Below, piece by piece: positions 54,448 to 63,789 of a DNA stretch of 64,000 nucleotides (the stretch's first letter is position 1; each line of letters begins with the position of its first letter). The notes beneath the pieces are model-generated. The model did no database searches, had not been told where the DNA came from, and saw only the letters and a list, made by a program, of their open reading frames with translations. The stretch comes from Alicycliphilus denitrificans K601 (GTDB lineage Bacteria; Pseudomonadota; Gammaproteobacteria; Burkholderiales; Burkholderiaceae_C): the NCBI RefSeq assembly GCF_000204645.1, contig NC_015422.1:4496501-4560500 (forward strand), read 5' to 3'. The translations under genes and the position numbers were made by a program.

Positions 54448-55376
54448 AGCCGCTGGCCGATTCGATCCAGGACTATCTGGCGCTGCGCCGCAGCCTGGGG
54501 TTCAAGTTGCGCGACGCCGGCGCGCGGTTGACCGAGTTCGCCTCGTTCATGGCCCTGAGGCAAGCCGAACACATCACCACGACCCTTGCCCTGGAGTGGG
54601 CACAGCAACCTCAGCAGTCCCAGCCGGCGAACTGGGCGCAGCGACTGGGTTACGTGCGCGGCTTCGCGCGCCATCACCGCGCCAGCGATCCGGCCACCGA
54701 GGTTCCTGCGCCAGGCCTTTTGCCGTTTCGCCCCGGGCGTGCGCGACCCTACCTGTATGCATCCGAGGAGATCGCTGGCCTGCTCGCTCAGGCGCTCCAA
54801 CTGCCACCCGTCTCGGGCTTGCGGCACAGAACCCACCACACGCTGTTGGGTCTGCTGAGCGTGACCGGCCTGAGGATCGGCGAGGCGCTGCGCTTGCGGC
54901 TGGACGATGTCGACCTGGACGCCGGCGTGCTGACGGTGCGCGGCACCAAGTTCGGCCAGTCTCGACTGGTGCCCATCCACGCCTCGACGTGTGAGGTGCT
55001 GGCCGGTTACCGCCGGTGCCGTGCCGAACATCTGGGCGACTGTCAGTCACCGCACTTCTTTGTCACACGCACTGGTCACCCGCTTGATTGTGGCGACGTG
55101 CACCGCACCTTCTACCACCTGTCGCGTGCGGTCGGTCTGCGGGGTCCGACCGACAGCCATGGGCCCCGGTTACACGATTTTCGGCATCGATTCGCAGTGG
55201 AGACGCTGATGAACTGGTACCGATCAGAGCAAGACATCGAGCGGCGCCTTCCCGTGTTGTCGACCTACCTCGGGCACGTCCATGTGGCCGACACCTACTG
55301 GTACCTGAGCGCCCACCCGCAGTTGTTGACGCTGGCGATGGACCGTGTGCAACGACGCTGGGAGGATCGGCCATGA
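54444..55376 (+). CDS. RIT tyrosine recombinase B
   Basis: The 310-residue recombinase has Arg in SVTGLRIGEALRLRL, the HDFRHRFAVETL box and a C-terminal Tyr region (HVADTYWYLSAHPQ) with HVHVA. It overlaps both neighbours by four bases. All catalytic residues appear present. It is expected to act with A and C. Confidence 0.88.
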   Translation: MKPLADSIQDYLALRRSLGFKLRDAGARLTEFASFMALRQAEHITTTLALEWAQQPQQSQPANWAQRLGYVRGFARHHRASDPATEVPAPGLLPFRPGRARPYLYASEEIAGLLAQALQLPPVSGLRHRTHHTLLGLLSVTGLRIGEALRLRLDDVDLDAGVLTVRGTKFGQSRLVPIHASTCEVLAGYRRCRAEHLGDCQSPHFFVTRTGHPLDCGDVHRTFYHLSRAVGLRGPTDSHGPRLHDFRHRFAVETLMNWYRSEQDIERRLPVLSTYLGHVHVADTYWYLSAHPQLLTLAMDRVQRRWEDRP

Positions 55377-56368
55377 CAACGACGCCAGGGTTCCAGGCTC
55401 TGCTGCAGGGCTTCTTCACGGATCGGATGATGCGCCAGCGCCAGGCCAGCCCGCATACGATCAGTTCGTACCGTGACAGCTTTCGCTTGCTGCTGCGTTT
55501 CGCGCAGCGTCGGATCGGGGTGCAGCCGCAGCGCTTGACCTTCGAGCAGATCGATGCCTCGCTGGTCGCCGCGTTTCTGGAAGACTTGCAGTCTGCCCGC
55601 GGCATCAGCGCTGCGAGCCGCAACCTGCGCCTGACGGCGATTCGTTCGTTCTTCCGCTATGCAGCGTTCGAGCTGCCCACGCACGCGGCACAGATCCAGC
55701 GTGTACTGGCCATCCCCAGCAAGCGGTGCACACGCGCGCAGATCGGCTTTCTTGCGCGCGAGGAGATCGACGCTTTGCTGCACGCACCTGATCTCCAGAC
55801 ACGCGCGGGCAGGCGTGATCACGCGCTGATGCTGCTGGCGGTGCAGACGGGGTTGCGCCTGTCCGAACTCACCGCATTGCGGCGCGACGACACGGAGCTT
55901 GGCGTCGGCGCGCATGTGCGCGTGATCGGCAAAGGCCGCAAGGAACGTGTCACGCCGCTGACCAAGGCGACTGCCCAAGCCCTGCGGGCGCTGCTGCGTG
56001 AGATCGACGCCGAACAAGACTTGGTCTTCTGCAGCGCGCGTGGAACGCGCCTGAGCGCCGATGCCGTGCAACACCTGGTGTCCAAGCACGTCGCCCGGGC
56101 TGCACAGAGCTGCCCGTCGCTGGCCTGCAAGCACGTGACCCCACATGTGCTACGCCACTCGGCGGCGATGGAATTGCTGCAAGCGGGCGTGGACCGCACT
56201 GTGATCGCCATGTGGCTCGGCCACGAATCCATCGAGACGACGCAGATCTATCTGGACGCCAACCTGCAGATCAAACAGGCCGCGCTCGACAAGGTCCAAC
56301 CGCTGGGCACCAGGACTGGGCGGTTTCGGCCTGACGACAAACTGTTGGCCTTCCTGCAGTCGCTGTGA
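55373..56368 (+). CDS. RIT tyrosine recombinase C
   Basis: The 331-residue recombinase has SPHTISSYRDSFRLLLRFAQ (core-binding), Arg in TGLRLSELTALRR, Lys in GKGRKERVTPL, HVLRHSAAMELL, GHESIETT and the nucleophilic Tyr in TQIYLDAN. It appears intact. Start 55373 from the ATGA overlap with gene B. Confidence 0.9.
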   Translation: MTTTPGFQALLQGFFTDRMMRQRQASPHTISSYRDSFRLLLRFAQRRIGVQPQRLTFEQIDASLVAAFLEDLQSARGISAASRNLRLTAIRSFFRYAAFELPTHAAQIQRVLAIPSKRCTRAQIGFLAREEIDALLHAPDLQTRAGRRDHALMLLAVQTGLRLSELTALRRDDTELGVGAHVRVIGKGRKERVTPLTKATAQALRALLREIDAEQDLVFCSARGTRLSADAVQHLVSKHVARAAQSCPSLACKHVTPHVLRHSAAMELLQAGVDRTVIAMWLGHESIETTQIYLDANLQIKQAALDKVQPLGTRTGRFRPDDKLLAFLQSL

Positions 56369-56473
56369 CGCCGAGAACTATGCCGCGGAGCCCAGCGTGC
56401 ATGCGATCAAGCTCGACTGGGCCCGCTCGTGCCACGCCGCTTACATGCGGCATTGCCTGGTATTCGGCATAGG

Positions 56474-56638
56474 CGCCACAGCTTCGCCACGCATTTGCTG
56501 GAGCGCAAGGTCGACATCCGCGTCATCCAGGTGCTGCTGGGACACAAGAAGCTGGAGACCACATCGATCTACGCCCACGTCGCCACCGACTTGCTGCGTG
56601 AGGTGATCGGCCCGCTGGAGCCCATGCCGCCCGCTTGA
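56474..56638 (+). pseudogene. IS91-associated tyrosine integrase, 3' part
   Basis: In frame with the 5' part, this piece encodes [40 protein letters not shown] (nucleophilic Tyr) and a stop at 56638. Joined to the piece ending at 53080 it restores the [13 protein letters not shown] box. It ends 10 bases before the IS91 transposase. Confidence 0.88.
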
Positions 56639-56648
56639 GGTCACTCTC

Positions 56649-57839
56649 GTGCAGCGGCCCATCCTGGAGCTCGCCGACATCTTCCGCCAACACGGCCCGG
56701 CGTGGCGTGCCGCCCAGCGCGGTCACCTGAGCCTGGGCCAGCTCAAGGTCATGTCGGCCATCGAACAGTGCCGCAGCGCGGCGCTGGGAGGACACGTGTT
56801 GCGCTGCGAGGGCTGCGGCACAGACCAGGTCTCCTACAACTCCTGCCGCAACCGGCACTGCCCCAAGTGTCAGAGCGCCGCTGCACAGCGTTGGCTGGAC
56901 GCACGCCAGGCCGATCTGTTGCCGGTGGACTACTACCACGTGGTGTTCACGCTGCCGGCGCCCATTGCCGACCTCGCGTACCAGAACAAGGCCCTGCTGT
57001 ACGGGCTGCTGTTCGATCTGGCCGCGGAGGTCTTGCTGACCATCGCCGCCGATCCGAAGCACCTGGGTGCCAGGATCGGCGCCACGCTGGTACTGCACAC
57101 CTGGGGCTCGGCGCTGACCCACCATCCCCATGTGCATGGCATCGTGCCCGGTGGCGGGATCGCGGCCGATGGCAAGACCTGGGTGGCGTGCCGGCCGGGC
57201 TTCTTCCTGCCGGTGCGGGTGCTCTCGCGTCTGCTCCGGCGGCGCTTTCTGGAGGAGCTTGTGCGGTTGCACGACGCTGGCACGCTGCGGTTCTTCGGCG
57301 AGCATGCCGCCTTGGCCGACGCGCGGGCGTTCAAGACCTGGCTGGCACCCTTGCGCAAGCTCGAGTGGGTGGTTTATGCCAAACGGCCCTTCGCCGGCCC
57401 CGGGGCGGTATTGGCCTATCTGTCGCGCTACACCCACCGGGTAGCGATCTCCAACAGCCGATTGCTTGCACGGGACGAGCGTGGCGTGACGTTCCGTTGG
57501 AAGGACTACCGCTCCAAGGGCAGAACGCGCCACAAGATCATGATGCTGTCGCCTCAGGAATTCATGCGCCGCTTCCTGCTGCATGTGCTGCCCGGGGGCT
57601 TCCACCGCATTCGGCATTACGGCTTGCTGGCCAACGGCTGCCGCAAGGCCAGCCTGGCCGCAGCGCGCGAACTCTTGCCTGGGGTGCCAGTGCCACTCGC
57701 CACGGCTGGCAACGCAGACGTCAGTGCCGACCTTCCTACCGCACGTCCCACCTTCATCTGCCGGCACTGCGGCCATGCCATGGTCATCGTTCAGAGTTTT
57801 GCCCGAGGTGCAGAAATCCGCGCACCGCCACTCCCATGA
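56649..57839 (+). CDS. IS91-family HUH transposase
   Basis: The 396-residue protein starts at GTG. It has a zinc-binding N-terminus (CEGCGTDQVSYNSCRNRHCP KCQ), the HUH motif in HHPHVHGIVPGGG and the catalytic Tyr region LAYLSRYTHRVAISN. It nicks DNA for rolling-circle transposition. It appears full length and intact, so single-ended transposition of neighbouring DNA is conceivable. Confidence 0.93.
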   Translation: MQRPILELADIFRQHGPAWRAAQRGHLSLGQLKVMSAIEQCRSAALGGHVLRCEGCGTDQVSYNSCRNRHCPKCQSAAAQRWLDARQADLLPVDYYHVVFTLPAPIADLAYQNKALLYGLLFDLAAEVLLTIAADPKHLGARIGATLVLHTWGSALTHHPHVHGIVPGGGIAADGKTWVACRPGFFLPVRVLSRLLRRRFLEELVRLHDAGTLRFFGEHAALADARAFKTWLAPLRKLEWVVYAKRPFAGPGAVLAYLSRYTHRVAISNSRLLARDERGVTFRWKDYRSKGRTRHKIMMLSPQEFMRRFLLHVLPGGFHRIRHYGLLANGCRKASLAAARELLPGVPVPLATAGNADVSADLPTARPTFICRHCGHAMVIVQSFARGAEIRAPPLP

Positions 57840-57845
57840 CCGGCT

Positions 57846-58283
57846 CTAGCGCCCCCTTGAACTCGATGCCGATGGTCGATCCGTGCGCACCGGCCGGGTC
57901 GCTGCGTGCCCGCTGCAGCCATCGGCCGCGTGCAGCCACTGCCATGCACGGCGGCATGCGCAGCGCCGCACTGCGACGGATCGGCTTGAACCATTCAGGG
58001 TCTGTATGCCGCAGCCGAACACCGACAATGACCGCCTCAAGCCCACCACTATCCCCATAGCGCGGGCGCCCTGAACACCCACTGGGGTGTGCTCCGCGGT
58101 TTCCTCCACCGAGGCTTGTGCGACACCTGCCCTCAGGTCGTCGCCGAACATCGCTGCGCGCTAGTCTCCGGGCAGGTATCTCACAACCATAAACAGAACC
58201 ATGCCTAATGGTCGCATGGAACCAATCGACCAAACTGATAGGCTACGAATGGCTACAGCAAGGCTATGGTTGGGCTACAAACA
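57846..58283. other. Island right edge without a recognisable gene
   Basis: About 440 bases between the IS91 transposase and the tRNA-side terminator carry no convincing gene. Some of it is likely the IS91 right end. No integrase remnant is recognisable near the attachment repeat. Confidence 0.5.
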
Positions 58284-58284
58284 A

Positions 58285-58310
58285 AAACGCCCACTTGTTA
58301 GTGGGCGTTT
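58285..58310 (-). terminator. Terminator behind tRNA-fMet, carried by the island
   Basis: A 10-bp perfect stem (AAACGCCCAC / GTGGGCGTTT) with a 6-base loop and T-rich tail lies 27 bases beyond the tRNA CCA end on the minus strand. It replaces the ancestral terminator that was displaced to 7633-7661. Confidence 0.85.
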
Positions 58311-58335
58311 ACTTTCATCGGAAACCGCTTGAATA

Positions 58336-58413
<78 letters not shown>

Positions 58414-58438
58414 GCAGACTTAAATTATATCCGAATTT

Positions 58439-58828
58439 TCAGCCTTCTGCGCTCGTATCACCCGATTCCTCGGCGCGATCGACAAGCTCGACGAAAGCCA
58501 TGGGCGCATTGTCGCCCACGCGGAAACCCATCTTCAGGATGCGGGTGTAGCCACCCGGACGGGCCTTGAAGCGGTGACCGAGGTCGTTGAACAGCTTGGT
58601 CACGCTGTCACGGTCACGCAGGCGGTTGAAGGCCAGGCGGCGATTGGCGACGGAGTCTTCCTTGGCCAGGGTGATCATGGGCTCGATCACGCGGCGCAGT
58701 TCCTTGGCCTTCGGCAGCGTGGTCTTGATGGCCTCGTGCTCAATGAGCGAGTTCATCATGTTCTGCAGCATCGCAAGGCGGTGCGAGCTGGTGCGGTTCA
58801 GTTTACGGAGGCCGTGTCCGTGGCGCAT
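58439..58828 (-). CDS. rplQ: 50S ribosomal protein L17
   Basis: The 129-residue L17 begins [20 protein letters not shown] and has the typical core [20 protein letters not shown]. The bacterial C-terminal extension is short. L17 lies near the tunnel exit of the large subunit. It closes the S10-spc-alpha operon region, directly upstream of tRNA-fMet. Confidence 0.97.
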   Translation of the reverse strand: MRHGHGLRKLNRTSSHRLAMLQNMMNSLIEHEAIKTTLPKAKELRRVIEPMITLAKEDSVANRRLAFNRLRDRDSVTKLFNDLGHRFKARPGGYTRILKMGFRVGDNAPMAFVELVDRAEESGDTSAEG

Positions 58829-58916
58829 GGTGCTTTCCTTATGAGTAATTAAATCGGGCAGCCGTATCAGGTACTGCCCGAGGCACTGGTCCCGTCAGGG
58901 AACCGAAAATTATAAC

Positions 58917-59912
58917 TTAACGCTTGTCGAGACCAGCCGGCGGCCAGTTCTCCAGCTTCATGCCCAGCGTGAGACCGCGCGAAGCCAGAACTTCCTTGAT
59001 TTCGTTGAGCGACTTGCGCCCCAGGTTCGGGGTCTTGAGCAGCTCGTTCTCGGTGCGCTGGATGAGGTCGCCGATGTAGTAGATGTTCTCGGCCTTGAGA
59101 CAGTTGGCCGAACGCACCGTGAGTTCGAGCTCATCCACGGGACGCAGCAGGATCGGGTCGAAGGTGGCGCCGCTGGCCGCCCGCGCGCCCGTGGCCTGGC
59201 TTTCGAAGATCTCGCCGCCGTCGAGCTGGGCGAACACGGCCAGCTGCTCGACCAGGATCTTGGCGGACGCACGCACGGCTTCTTCGGCCGAGATGGCACC
59301 GTTGGTCTCGATCTCCAAGACCAGCTTGTCCAGATCGGTGCGCTGCTCGACGCGGGCACTCTCCACCGTGTAGCTCACACGCTTGACGGGCGAGAAGGAC
59401 GCGTCCAGCACGATGCGGCCGATCGACTTGGTCGATTCGTCCGCGAAACGGCGCAGATTGCCCGGCACGTAGCCGCGGCCCTTTTCGACCTTGATCTGCA
59501 TGTCCAGCTTGCCACCGGCAGACAGGGTGGCAATCACGTGGTCGGGGTTGACGATCTCGACGTCGTGGGGCGTCTGGATGTCGCGTGCGGTCACAACGCC
59601 CTCGCCATCCTTGCGCAGGCTCAGCGTGACCTCGTCGCGGTTATGGAGCTTGAACACCACTCCCTTGAGGTTCAACAGGATGTTGACCACATCCTCCTGG
59701 ACACCGTCGATGGACGAGTACTCGTGCAAGACACCGGCAATCGTCACCTCGGTTGCTGCGTAACCCACCATGGACGAGAGCAGGACACGCCGGATGGCGT
59801 TGCCCAGCGTGTGGCCGTAGCCACGCTCGAAAGGCTCCAGTTCGACCTTGGCGCGGTTGTGGCCAAGTTGTTCGACATTGATTGCCTTGGGTTTCAGCAA
59901 ATTGGTTTGCAT
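58917..59912 (-). CDS. rpoA: RNA polymerase alpha subunit
   Basis: The 331-residue protein has the N-terminal assembly domain ([20 protein letters not shown]) and a linker. The C-terminal domain ([38 protein letters not shown]) contacts UP elements and activators. The length is normal. It lies 88 bases upstream of rplQ. Confidence 0.97.
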   Translation of the reverse strand: MQTNLLKPKAINVEQLGHNRAKVELEPFERGYGHTLGNAIRRVLLSSMVGYAATEVTIAGVLHEYSSIDGVQEDVVNILLNLKGVVFKLHNRDEVTLSLRKDGEGVVTARDIQTPHDVEIVNPDHVIATLSAGGKLDMQIKVEKGRGYVPGNLRRFADESTKSIGRIVLDASFSPVKRVSYTVESARVEQRTDLDKLVLEIETNGAISAEEAVRASAKILVEQLAVFAQLDGGEIFESQATGARAASGATFDPILLRPVDELELTVRSANCLKAENIYYIGDLIQRTENELLKTPNLGRKSLNEIKEVLASRGLTLGMKLENWPPAGLDKR

Positions 59913-60024
59913 GCAGACTTCCTCTCAATGCCCCCAGCTCGTTACACCGGTAAGGCTGATGAAGCACCTAAACCGCGATGCCTCGCGGTTCAGGAACGGG
60001 TTACGCCAACGTAACGGCTATGGA

Positions 60025-60648
60025 TCAACGCGAATACAACTCAACGATCAGGGATTCGTTGATGTCTGCACCAAACTGGTCGCGATCGGGCACTTGTTTG
60101 AAGGTACCTTCCACCTTGTCGGCATTCACTTCGACCCAGGCCGGCATACCCACTTGCTGGGCCAGCTGCAGTGCCTCGACGATGCGCGCCTGCTTCTTGG
60201 ACTTTTCGCGCACGGCCACGACGTCACCGGTCTTCACCAGGTAGGAGGCGATATTGACGCTCTGGCCGTTGACCGTGATCGCCTTGTGGGACACCAGCTG
60301 GCGCGCCTCGGCGCGCGTGGAGCCAAAGCCCATGCGGTACACGACGTTGTCCAGGCGGGACTCGAGCAAGGCCAGCAGGTTGGCGCCGGTGTTGCCCTTG
60401 CGGCGCTCTGCGGCCTCGAAGTAACGGCGGAACTGCTTCTCCAGCACGCCGTACATACGCTTGACCTTCTGCTTTTCGCGCAGCTGCAGGCCGTAATCGG
60501 AGGTACGGGCACCGGAGGTGCGGCCGTGCTGACCAGGCTTGGAGTCGAACTTGGCCTTGTCGGCGATGGAGCGACGGGCGCTCTTGAGGAACAGGTCGGT
60601 GCCTTCGCGGCGGGAGAGTTTGGCCTTGGGGCCGAGATAACGTGCCAC
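60025..60648 (-). CDS. rpsD: 30S ribosomal protein S4
   Basis: The 207-residue S4 starts at GTG ([20 protein letters not shown]), with AAGGA a few bases before. An in-frame ATG at 60699 would add 17 residues unlike any S4. The S4 domain [20 protein letters not shown] is present. S4 nucleates small-subunit assembly and, in many bacteria, represses its own operon. Confidence 0.95.
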   Translation of the reverse strand: MARYLGPKAKLSRREGTDLFLKSARRSIADKAKFDSKPGQHGRTSGARTSDYGLQLREKQKVKRMYGVLEKQFRRYFEAAERRKGNTGANLLALLESRLDNVVYRMGFGSTRAEARQLVSHKAITVNGQSVNIASYLVKTGDVVAVREKSKKQARIVEALQLAQQVGMPAWVEVNADKVEGTFKQVPDRDQFGADINESLIVELYSR

Positions 60649-60739
60649 TTCTATATCCTTGAATTGTCTGCTTCCGCAGCGGACTGCGGGAGCCACCATC
60701 GCACCAGGCGATCGGTGGCGGTGGGCTTAGTGAAAAAAA

Positions 60740-61144
60740 TCAGATGCGGCGGCGCTTTTGCGGGCGGCAGCCGTTGTGCGGAACGGGCGTCACGTCGGAG
60801 ATGGACGTGATGCGGATGCCCAGGGCACCCAGCGCGCGCACAGAAGATTCACGGCCGGGGCCAGGACCCTTGATTTCGACGTCCAGGTTCTTGATGCCCT
60901 GTTCGATGGCGGCGCGACCCGCCACTTCGGAGGCCACCTGCGCTGCGAAGGGAGTGGACTTGCGCGAGCCCTTGAAACCCTGACCACCCGAGGAAGCCCA
61001 GGACAGTGCGTTGCCCTGGCGATCGGTGATCGTGATGATGGTGTTGTTGAAGGAGGCGTGCACGTGGGCGATGCCGTCCGACACGTTCTTGCGAACCTTC
61101 TTGCGCACGCGCTGCGCAGCGTTATTGGCGGGAGACTTGGCCAT
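60740..61144 (-). CDS. rpsK: 30S ribosomal protein S11
   Basis: The 134-residue S11 has [38 protein letters not shown] and the conserved C-terminus [15 protein letters not shown]. It forms part of the platform of the 30S subunit. Confidence 0.97.
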   Translation of the reverse strand: MAKSPANNAAQRVRKKVRKNVSDGIAHVHASFNNTIITITDRQGNALSWASSGGQGFKGSRKSTPFAAQVASEVAGRAAIEQGIKNLDVEIKGPGPGRESSVRALGALGIRITSISDVTPVPHNGCRPQKRRRI

Positions 61145-61159
61145 ATGGATCTTTCAATC

Positions 61160-61525
61160 TTACTTCTTCAGTGCCGCTGCACCCTTGCGCGGGCCCTTGC
61201 GGGTGCGGGCGTTGGTGCGTGTGCGCTGGCCGCGCATGGGCAGGCCACGGCGATGGCGGAAGCCGCGATAGCAGCCGATGTCCATCAGGCGCTTGATGTT
61301 CATCGTGGTTTCACGGCGCAGGTCACCTTCGATGGTGAACTGGGCGATCTGGTCACGAATCTTCTCCAGATCGGCGTCGGTCAATTCCTTGACCTTCTTG
61401 GAATAAGCGATTCCACATGCTTCGCAGATTTTGCGAGCACGGGTGCGCCCAATCCCGTAGATGGCCGTCAGGCCAATCTCGGTGTGCTGATGGGGCGGGA
61501 TGTTGATACCAGCGATACGAGCCAT
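61160..61525 (-). CDS. rpsM: 30S ribosomal protein S13
   Basis: The 121-residue S13 begins [20 protein letters not shown]. It has [17 protein letters not shown] and the basic tail [18 protein letters not shown]. It contacts the P-site tRNA and the large subunit. It ends 15 bases before rpsK. Confidence 0.97.
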   Translation of the reverse strand: MARIAGINIPPHQHTEIGLTAIYGIGRTRARKICEACGIAYSKKVKELTDADLEKIRDQIAQFTIEGDLRRETTMNIKRLMDIGCYRGFRHRRGLPMRGQRTRTNARTRKGPRKGAAALKK

Positions 61526-61548
61526 GTGCGTCCTCTAATATTTCCCAA

Positions 61549-61662
61549 TCAACCTTGGCGCTGCTTGTGGCGCTGATCCGTGCAGATCACGCGCACCACG
61601 CCCTTGCGGCGGATGATTTTGCAGTTGCGGCAGATTTTCTTGACCGAAGCCGAAACTCTCAT
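61549..61662 (-). CDS. rpmJ: 50S ribosomal protein L36
   Basis: The 37-residue zinc-type L36 reads [20 protein letters not shown], continuing to QRHKQRQG. The Cys/His zinc ligands (C-x2-C, C, H) are present. An AGGAGAA site precedes the ATG. It lies between secY and rpsM; no infA is found in the 147-base gap to secY. Confidence 0.96.
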   Translation of the reverse strand: MRVSASVKKICRNCKIIRRKGVVRVICTDQRHKQRQG

Positions 61663-61809
61663 TGCATTCTCCTAAACTCTTGTCCAATCGTCCCGGCCCA
61701 CTGCGCGGAACACAAAACACGTGCCCGCGATGGATCGAAGGGCATCAATAAACCGTTGTTTCTCTGGCGAACCCACCACTATAGCGCATTTACCAAAGGC
61801 ACGTCGGAA

Positions 61810-63129
61810 TCAGGTACCTGGTGTCGTCTTGAAGTTGGCCTTCTTCAGCAGCGATTCGTACTGCTGCGACATCATGTAGTTCTGCACCTGGGCCATGAAG
61901 TCCATCGTCACCACGACGATGATGAGCAACGAGGTGCCGCCGAAATAGAACGGCACGTTGTACTTCAGGATCAGGAACTCGGGCAGCAGGCACACGAAGG
62001 TGATGTACACGGCACCGGCCAGCGTCAGGCGTACCAGGATCTTGTCGATGTAGCGCGCCGTGTGCTCGCCTGGCCGAATGCCGGGGATGAAGGCCCCGCT
62101 CTTCTTCAGGTTGTCTGCAGTTTCACGGCTGTTGAAAACCAGCGCCGTGTAGAAAAAGCAGAAGAACACGATGGCAGCCGCATAGAACATCACGTACACC
62201 GGCTGCCCGGGCGTCAGGGCGCCAGAGATGTCACGCAGCCAGCGCATGGACTCGCCAGCGCTGAACCAGTTCACGATCGTCGCCGGCAACAGGATGATTG
62301 ACGAGGCGAAGATCGGCGGAATCACGCCGGACATGTTCAGCTTCAGGGGCAGATGGGACGATTGCCCGCCATACACCTTGTTGCCGACCTGGCGGCGCGC
62401 ATAGTTCACCAGGATCTTGCGCTGACCACGCTCGACGAACACGACGAAGTAGGTCACCAGCGCCACGACGATCACGATGAAGATGGCCGCCAGGATGCTC
62501 ATCGCACCCGTGCGCACCAGCTCCAGCAAGCCACCGATGGAACTGGGCAGACCGGCCGCGATACCCGCGAAGATCAGGATGGAGATGCCGTTGCCCAAAC
62601 CTCGCTCGGTAATCTGCTCGCCCAGCCACATCAGGAACATGGTGCCAGCCGTCAGGCTGACCATTGCCGTCATCCGGAAGCCGAAGCCGGGGCTCAGCAC
62701 CAGGCCGGCCGAGCTTTCGAGAGCGACCGCGATGCCCAGCGACTGGAACACCGCGAGGCCCACGGTCCCGTAGCGCGTGTATTGCGTGATCTTGCGGCGA
62801 CCCGCCTCCCCTTCCTTCTTCATCTGCTCGAACGTGGGAAGCACGTAGGTCATCAGTTGCATGATGATCGATGCCGAGATGTACGGCATGATCCCCAGCG
62901 CGAAGACCGTGAAGCGCGAAAGCGCTCCACCCGAGAACATGTTGAACAGGTTGAGGATGCCGCCCTGCTGGCCACTGAACAGCTGCTGCAGCTGTGCGGG
63001 GTCGATTCCCGGAACGGGAATGTGCGCCCCCACGCGGTACACCACCAACGCGAGCAACAAGAACACCAGTCGCCGGCGCAGATCACCAAACTTACCGGTT
63101 TTTGCCAGTTGAGCTGCGTTAGTAGCCAC
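61810..63129 (-). CDS. secY: Protein translocase subunit SecY
   Basis: The 439-residue protein has ten transmembrane helices. Typical SecY blocks are [37 protein letters not shown], and [15 protein letters not shown] with the cytosolic loop. It forms the protein-conducting channel with SecE and SecG. It lies 23 bases downstream of rplO. Confidence 0.97.
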   Translation of the reverse strand: MATNAAQLAKTGKFGDLRRRLVFLLLALVVYRVGAHIPVPGIDPAQLQQLFSGQQGGILNLFNMFSGGALSRFTVFALGIMPYISASIIMQLMTYVLPTFEQMKKEGEAGRRKITQYTRYGTVGLAVFQSLGIAVALESSAGLVLSPGFGFRMTAMVSLTAGTMFLMWLGEQITERGLGNGISILIFAGIAAGLPSSIGGLLELVRTGAMSILAAIFIVIVVALVTYFVVFVERGQRKILVNYARRQVGNKVYGGQSSHLPLKLNMSGVIPPIFASSIILLPATIVNWFSAGESMRWLRDISGALTPGQPVYVMFYAAAIVFFCFFYTALVFNSRETADNLKKSGAFIPGIRPGEHTARYIDKILVRLTLAGAVYITFVCLLPEFLILKYNVPFYFGGTSLLIIVVVTMDFMAQVQNYMMSQQYESLLKKANFKTTPGT

Positions 63130-63152
63130 AGATGCCTTTCTTCAGAACCAAA

Positions 63153-63590
63153 TCAGGCCAGGCTGCCGCCAGCCGCTTCGATCGCGGCCTTGGCACCCGC
63201 CGTGGCACCGATGCCCGTGAGCTTCACGGCCTTGGTGAGTTCGCCACTCTTGATGACCTTCACCACCTGGGCCAGGGCGGGCACGAGCCCGGCCTGCTTC
63301 AGGGAAAGAACGTCGATCTCAGCCTGGTCGAGCGCATTCAGCGCCGAAAGGGTGATCTCGGCATTGAACTTGAGCGACTGCGACTTGAAGCCGCGCTTGG
63401 GCAGGCGACGCTGCATGGGCATTTGACCGCCTTCGAAGCCGACCTTGTGGTAGCCGCCCGAACGCGACTTCTGGCCCTTGTGGCCGCGGCCGGCCGTCTT
63501 GCCCAGGCCGGAGCCGATACCACGACCGACACGGCGCTTGGCGTGCTTGGCTCCTGCTGCGGGCTTGATGCTATTGAGTTCCATCATCAA
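63153..63590 (-). CDS. rplO: 50S ribosomal protein L15
   Basis: The 145-residue protein starts [20 protein letters not shown], with [20 protein letters not shown] and the L15 C-terminal domain. There are 4 bases between the rpmD stop and its ATG. An alternative start is the second Met. Confidence 0.97.
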   Translation of the reverse strand: MMMELNSIKPAAGAKHAKRRVGRGIGSGLGKTAGRGHKGQKSRSGGYHKVGFEGGQMPMQRRLPKRGFKSQSLKFNAEITLSALNALDQAEIDVLSLKQAGLVPALAQVVKVIKSGELTKAVKLTGIGATAGAKAAIEAAGGSLA

Positions 63591-63594
63591 CCTC

Positions 63595-63777
63595 TCAGAG
63601 GACTTTGACCAGATAGCTGATCTTGTTAATCATGCCGCGCACCTCAGGCGTGTCCTTGAGTTCGCTCACGCTGTTGAGCTTGCGAAGCCCCAGGCCACGA
63701 ACCGTGGCGCGATGCGATTCCTTGGTGCCGATGGGGCTGCGCACCAATTGAATCTTGATGGTTTGTTGCGTTGTCAT
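63595..63777 (-). CDS. rpmD: 50S ribosomal protein L30
   Basis: The 60-residue L30 starts [20 protein letters not shown] and has [21 protein letters not shown] chose the ATG at 63777, which is preceded by GGGAGG; the in-frame ATG at 63789 lies in that site. Confidence 0.96.
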   Translation of the reverse strand: MTTQQTIKIQLVRSPIGTKESHRATVRGLGLRKLNSVSELKDTPEVRGMINKISYLVKVL

Positions 63778-63789
63778 TGAGCCTCCCAA

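Larger units (their letters stand above)
53081..56471 (+). mobile_element. RIT element (recombinase in trio)
   Basis: Three tyrosine recombinase genes in tandem, each overlapping the next by ATGA, are enclosed by inverted repeats. These are TATGCCGAATACTAGGCAAT (53081-53105 with five more bases) and its complement (56447-56471), matching 24 of 25 bases. This is the hallmark of RIT elements described from Cupriavidus and others. Extra TTCGGCATAG / CTATGCCG copies occur inside both arms (53152-53161 and near 56378). The first gene is frameshifted. Confidence 0.88.
52364..57839 (+). mobile_element. IS91-type element with tyrosine integrase, interrupted by a RIT element
   Basis: An integrase gene is followed after 10 bases by an IS91-family HUH transposase, an arrangement known for a subgroup of IS91 elements. 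The integrase is split at 53080/56472 by a 3.4-kb recombinase-in-trio element. IS91 elements have no inverted repeats, and I could not fix the ori and ter ends; the coordinates given cover only the genes. Confidence 0.8.
7715..58335. mobile_element. Genomic island inserted in tRNA-fMet, about 50.6 kb
   Basis: The island is bounded by the two 46-bp tRNA-fMet repeats. Outside it are ordinary core genes on both sides. Inside are nearly all the insertion sequences of the window, a toxin-antitoxin pair, gene fragments and a coherent catabolic pathway. Both junctions have a tRNA-type terminator beyond the repeat, one native and one carried by the island. No conjugation, replication or phage genes are present. 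No stand-alone integrase is next to either end, so it is probably a decayed or stranded element. Confidence 0.82.

Noticed and set aside
52364..56638. An integron or phage integrase cluster driving the island
   Set aside because: The first recombinase belongs to the IS91-type element and the other three form a RIT element with its own inverted repeats; none is next to the tRNA attachment site.
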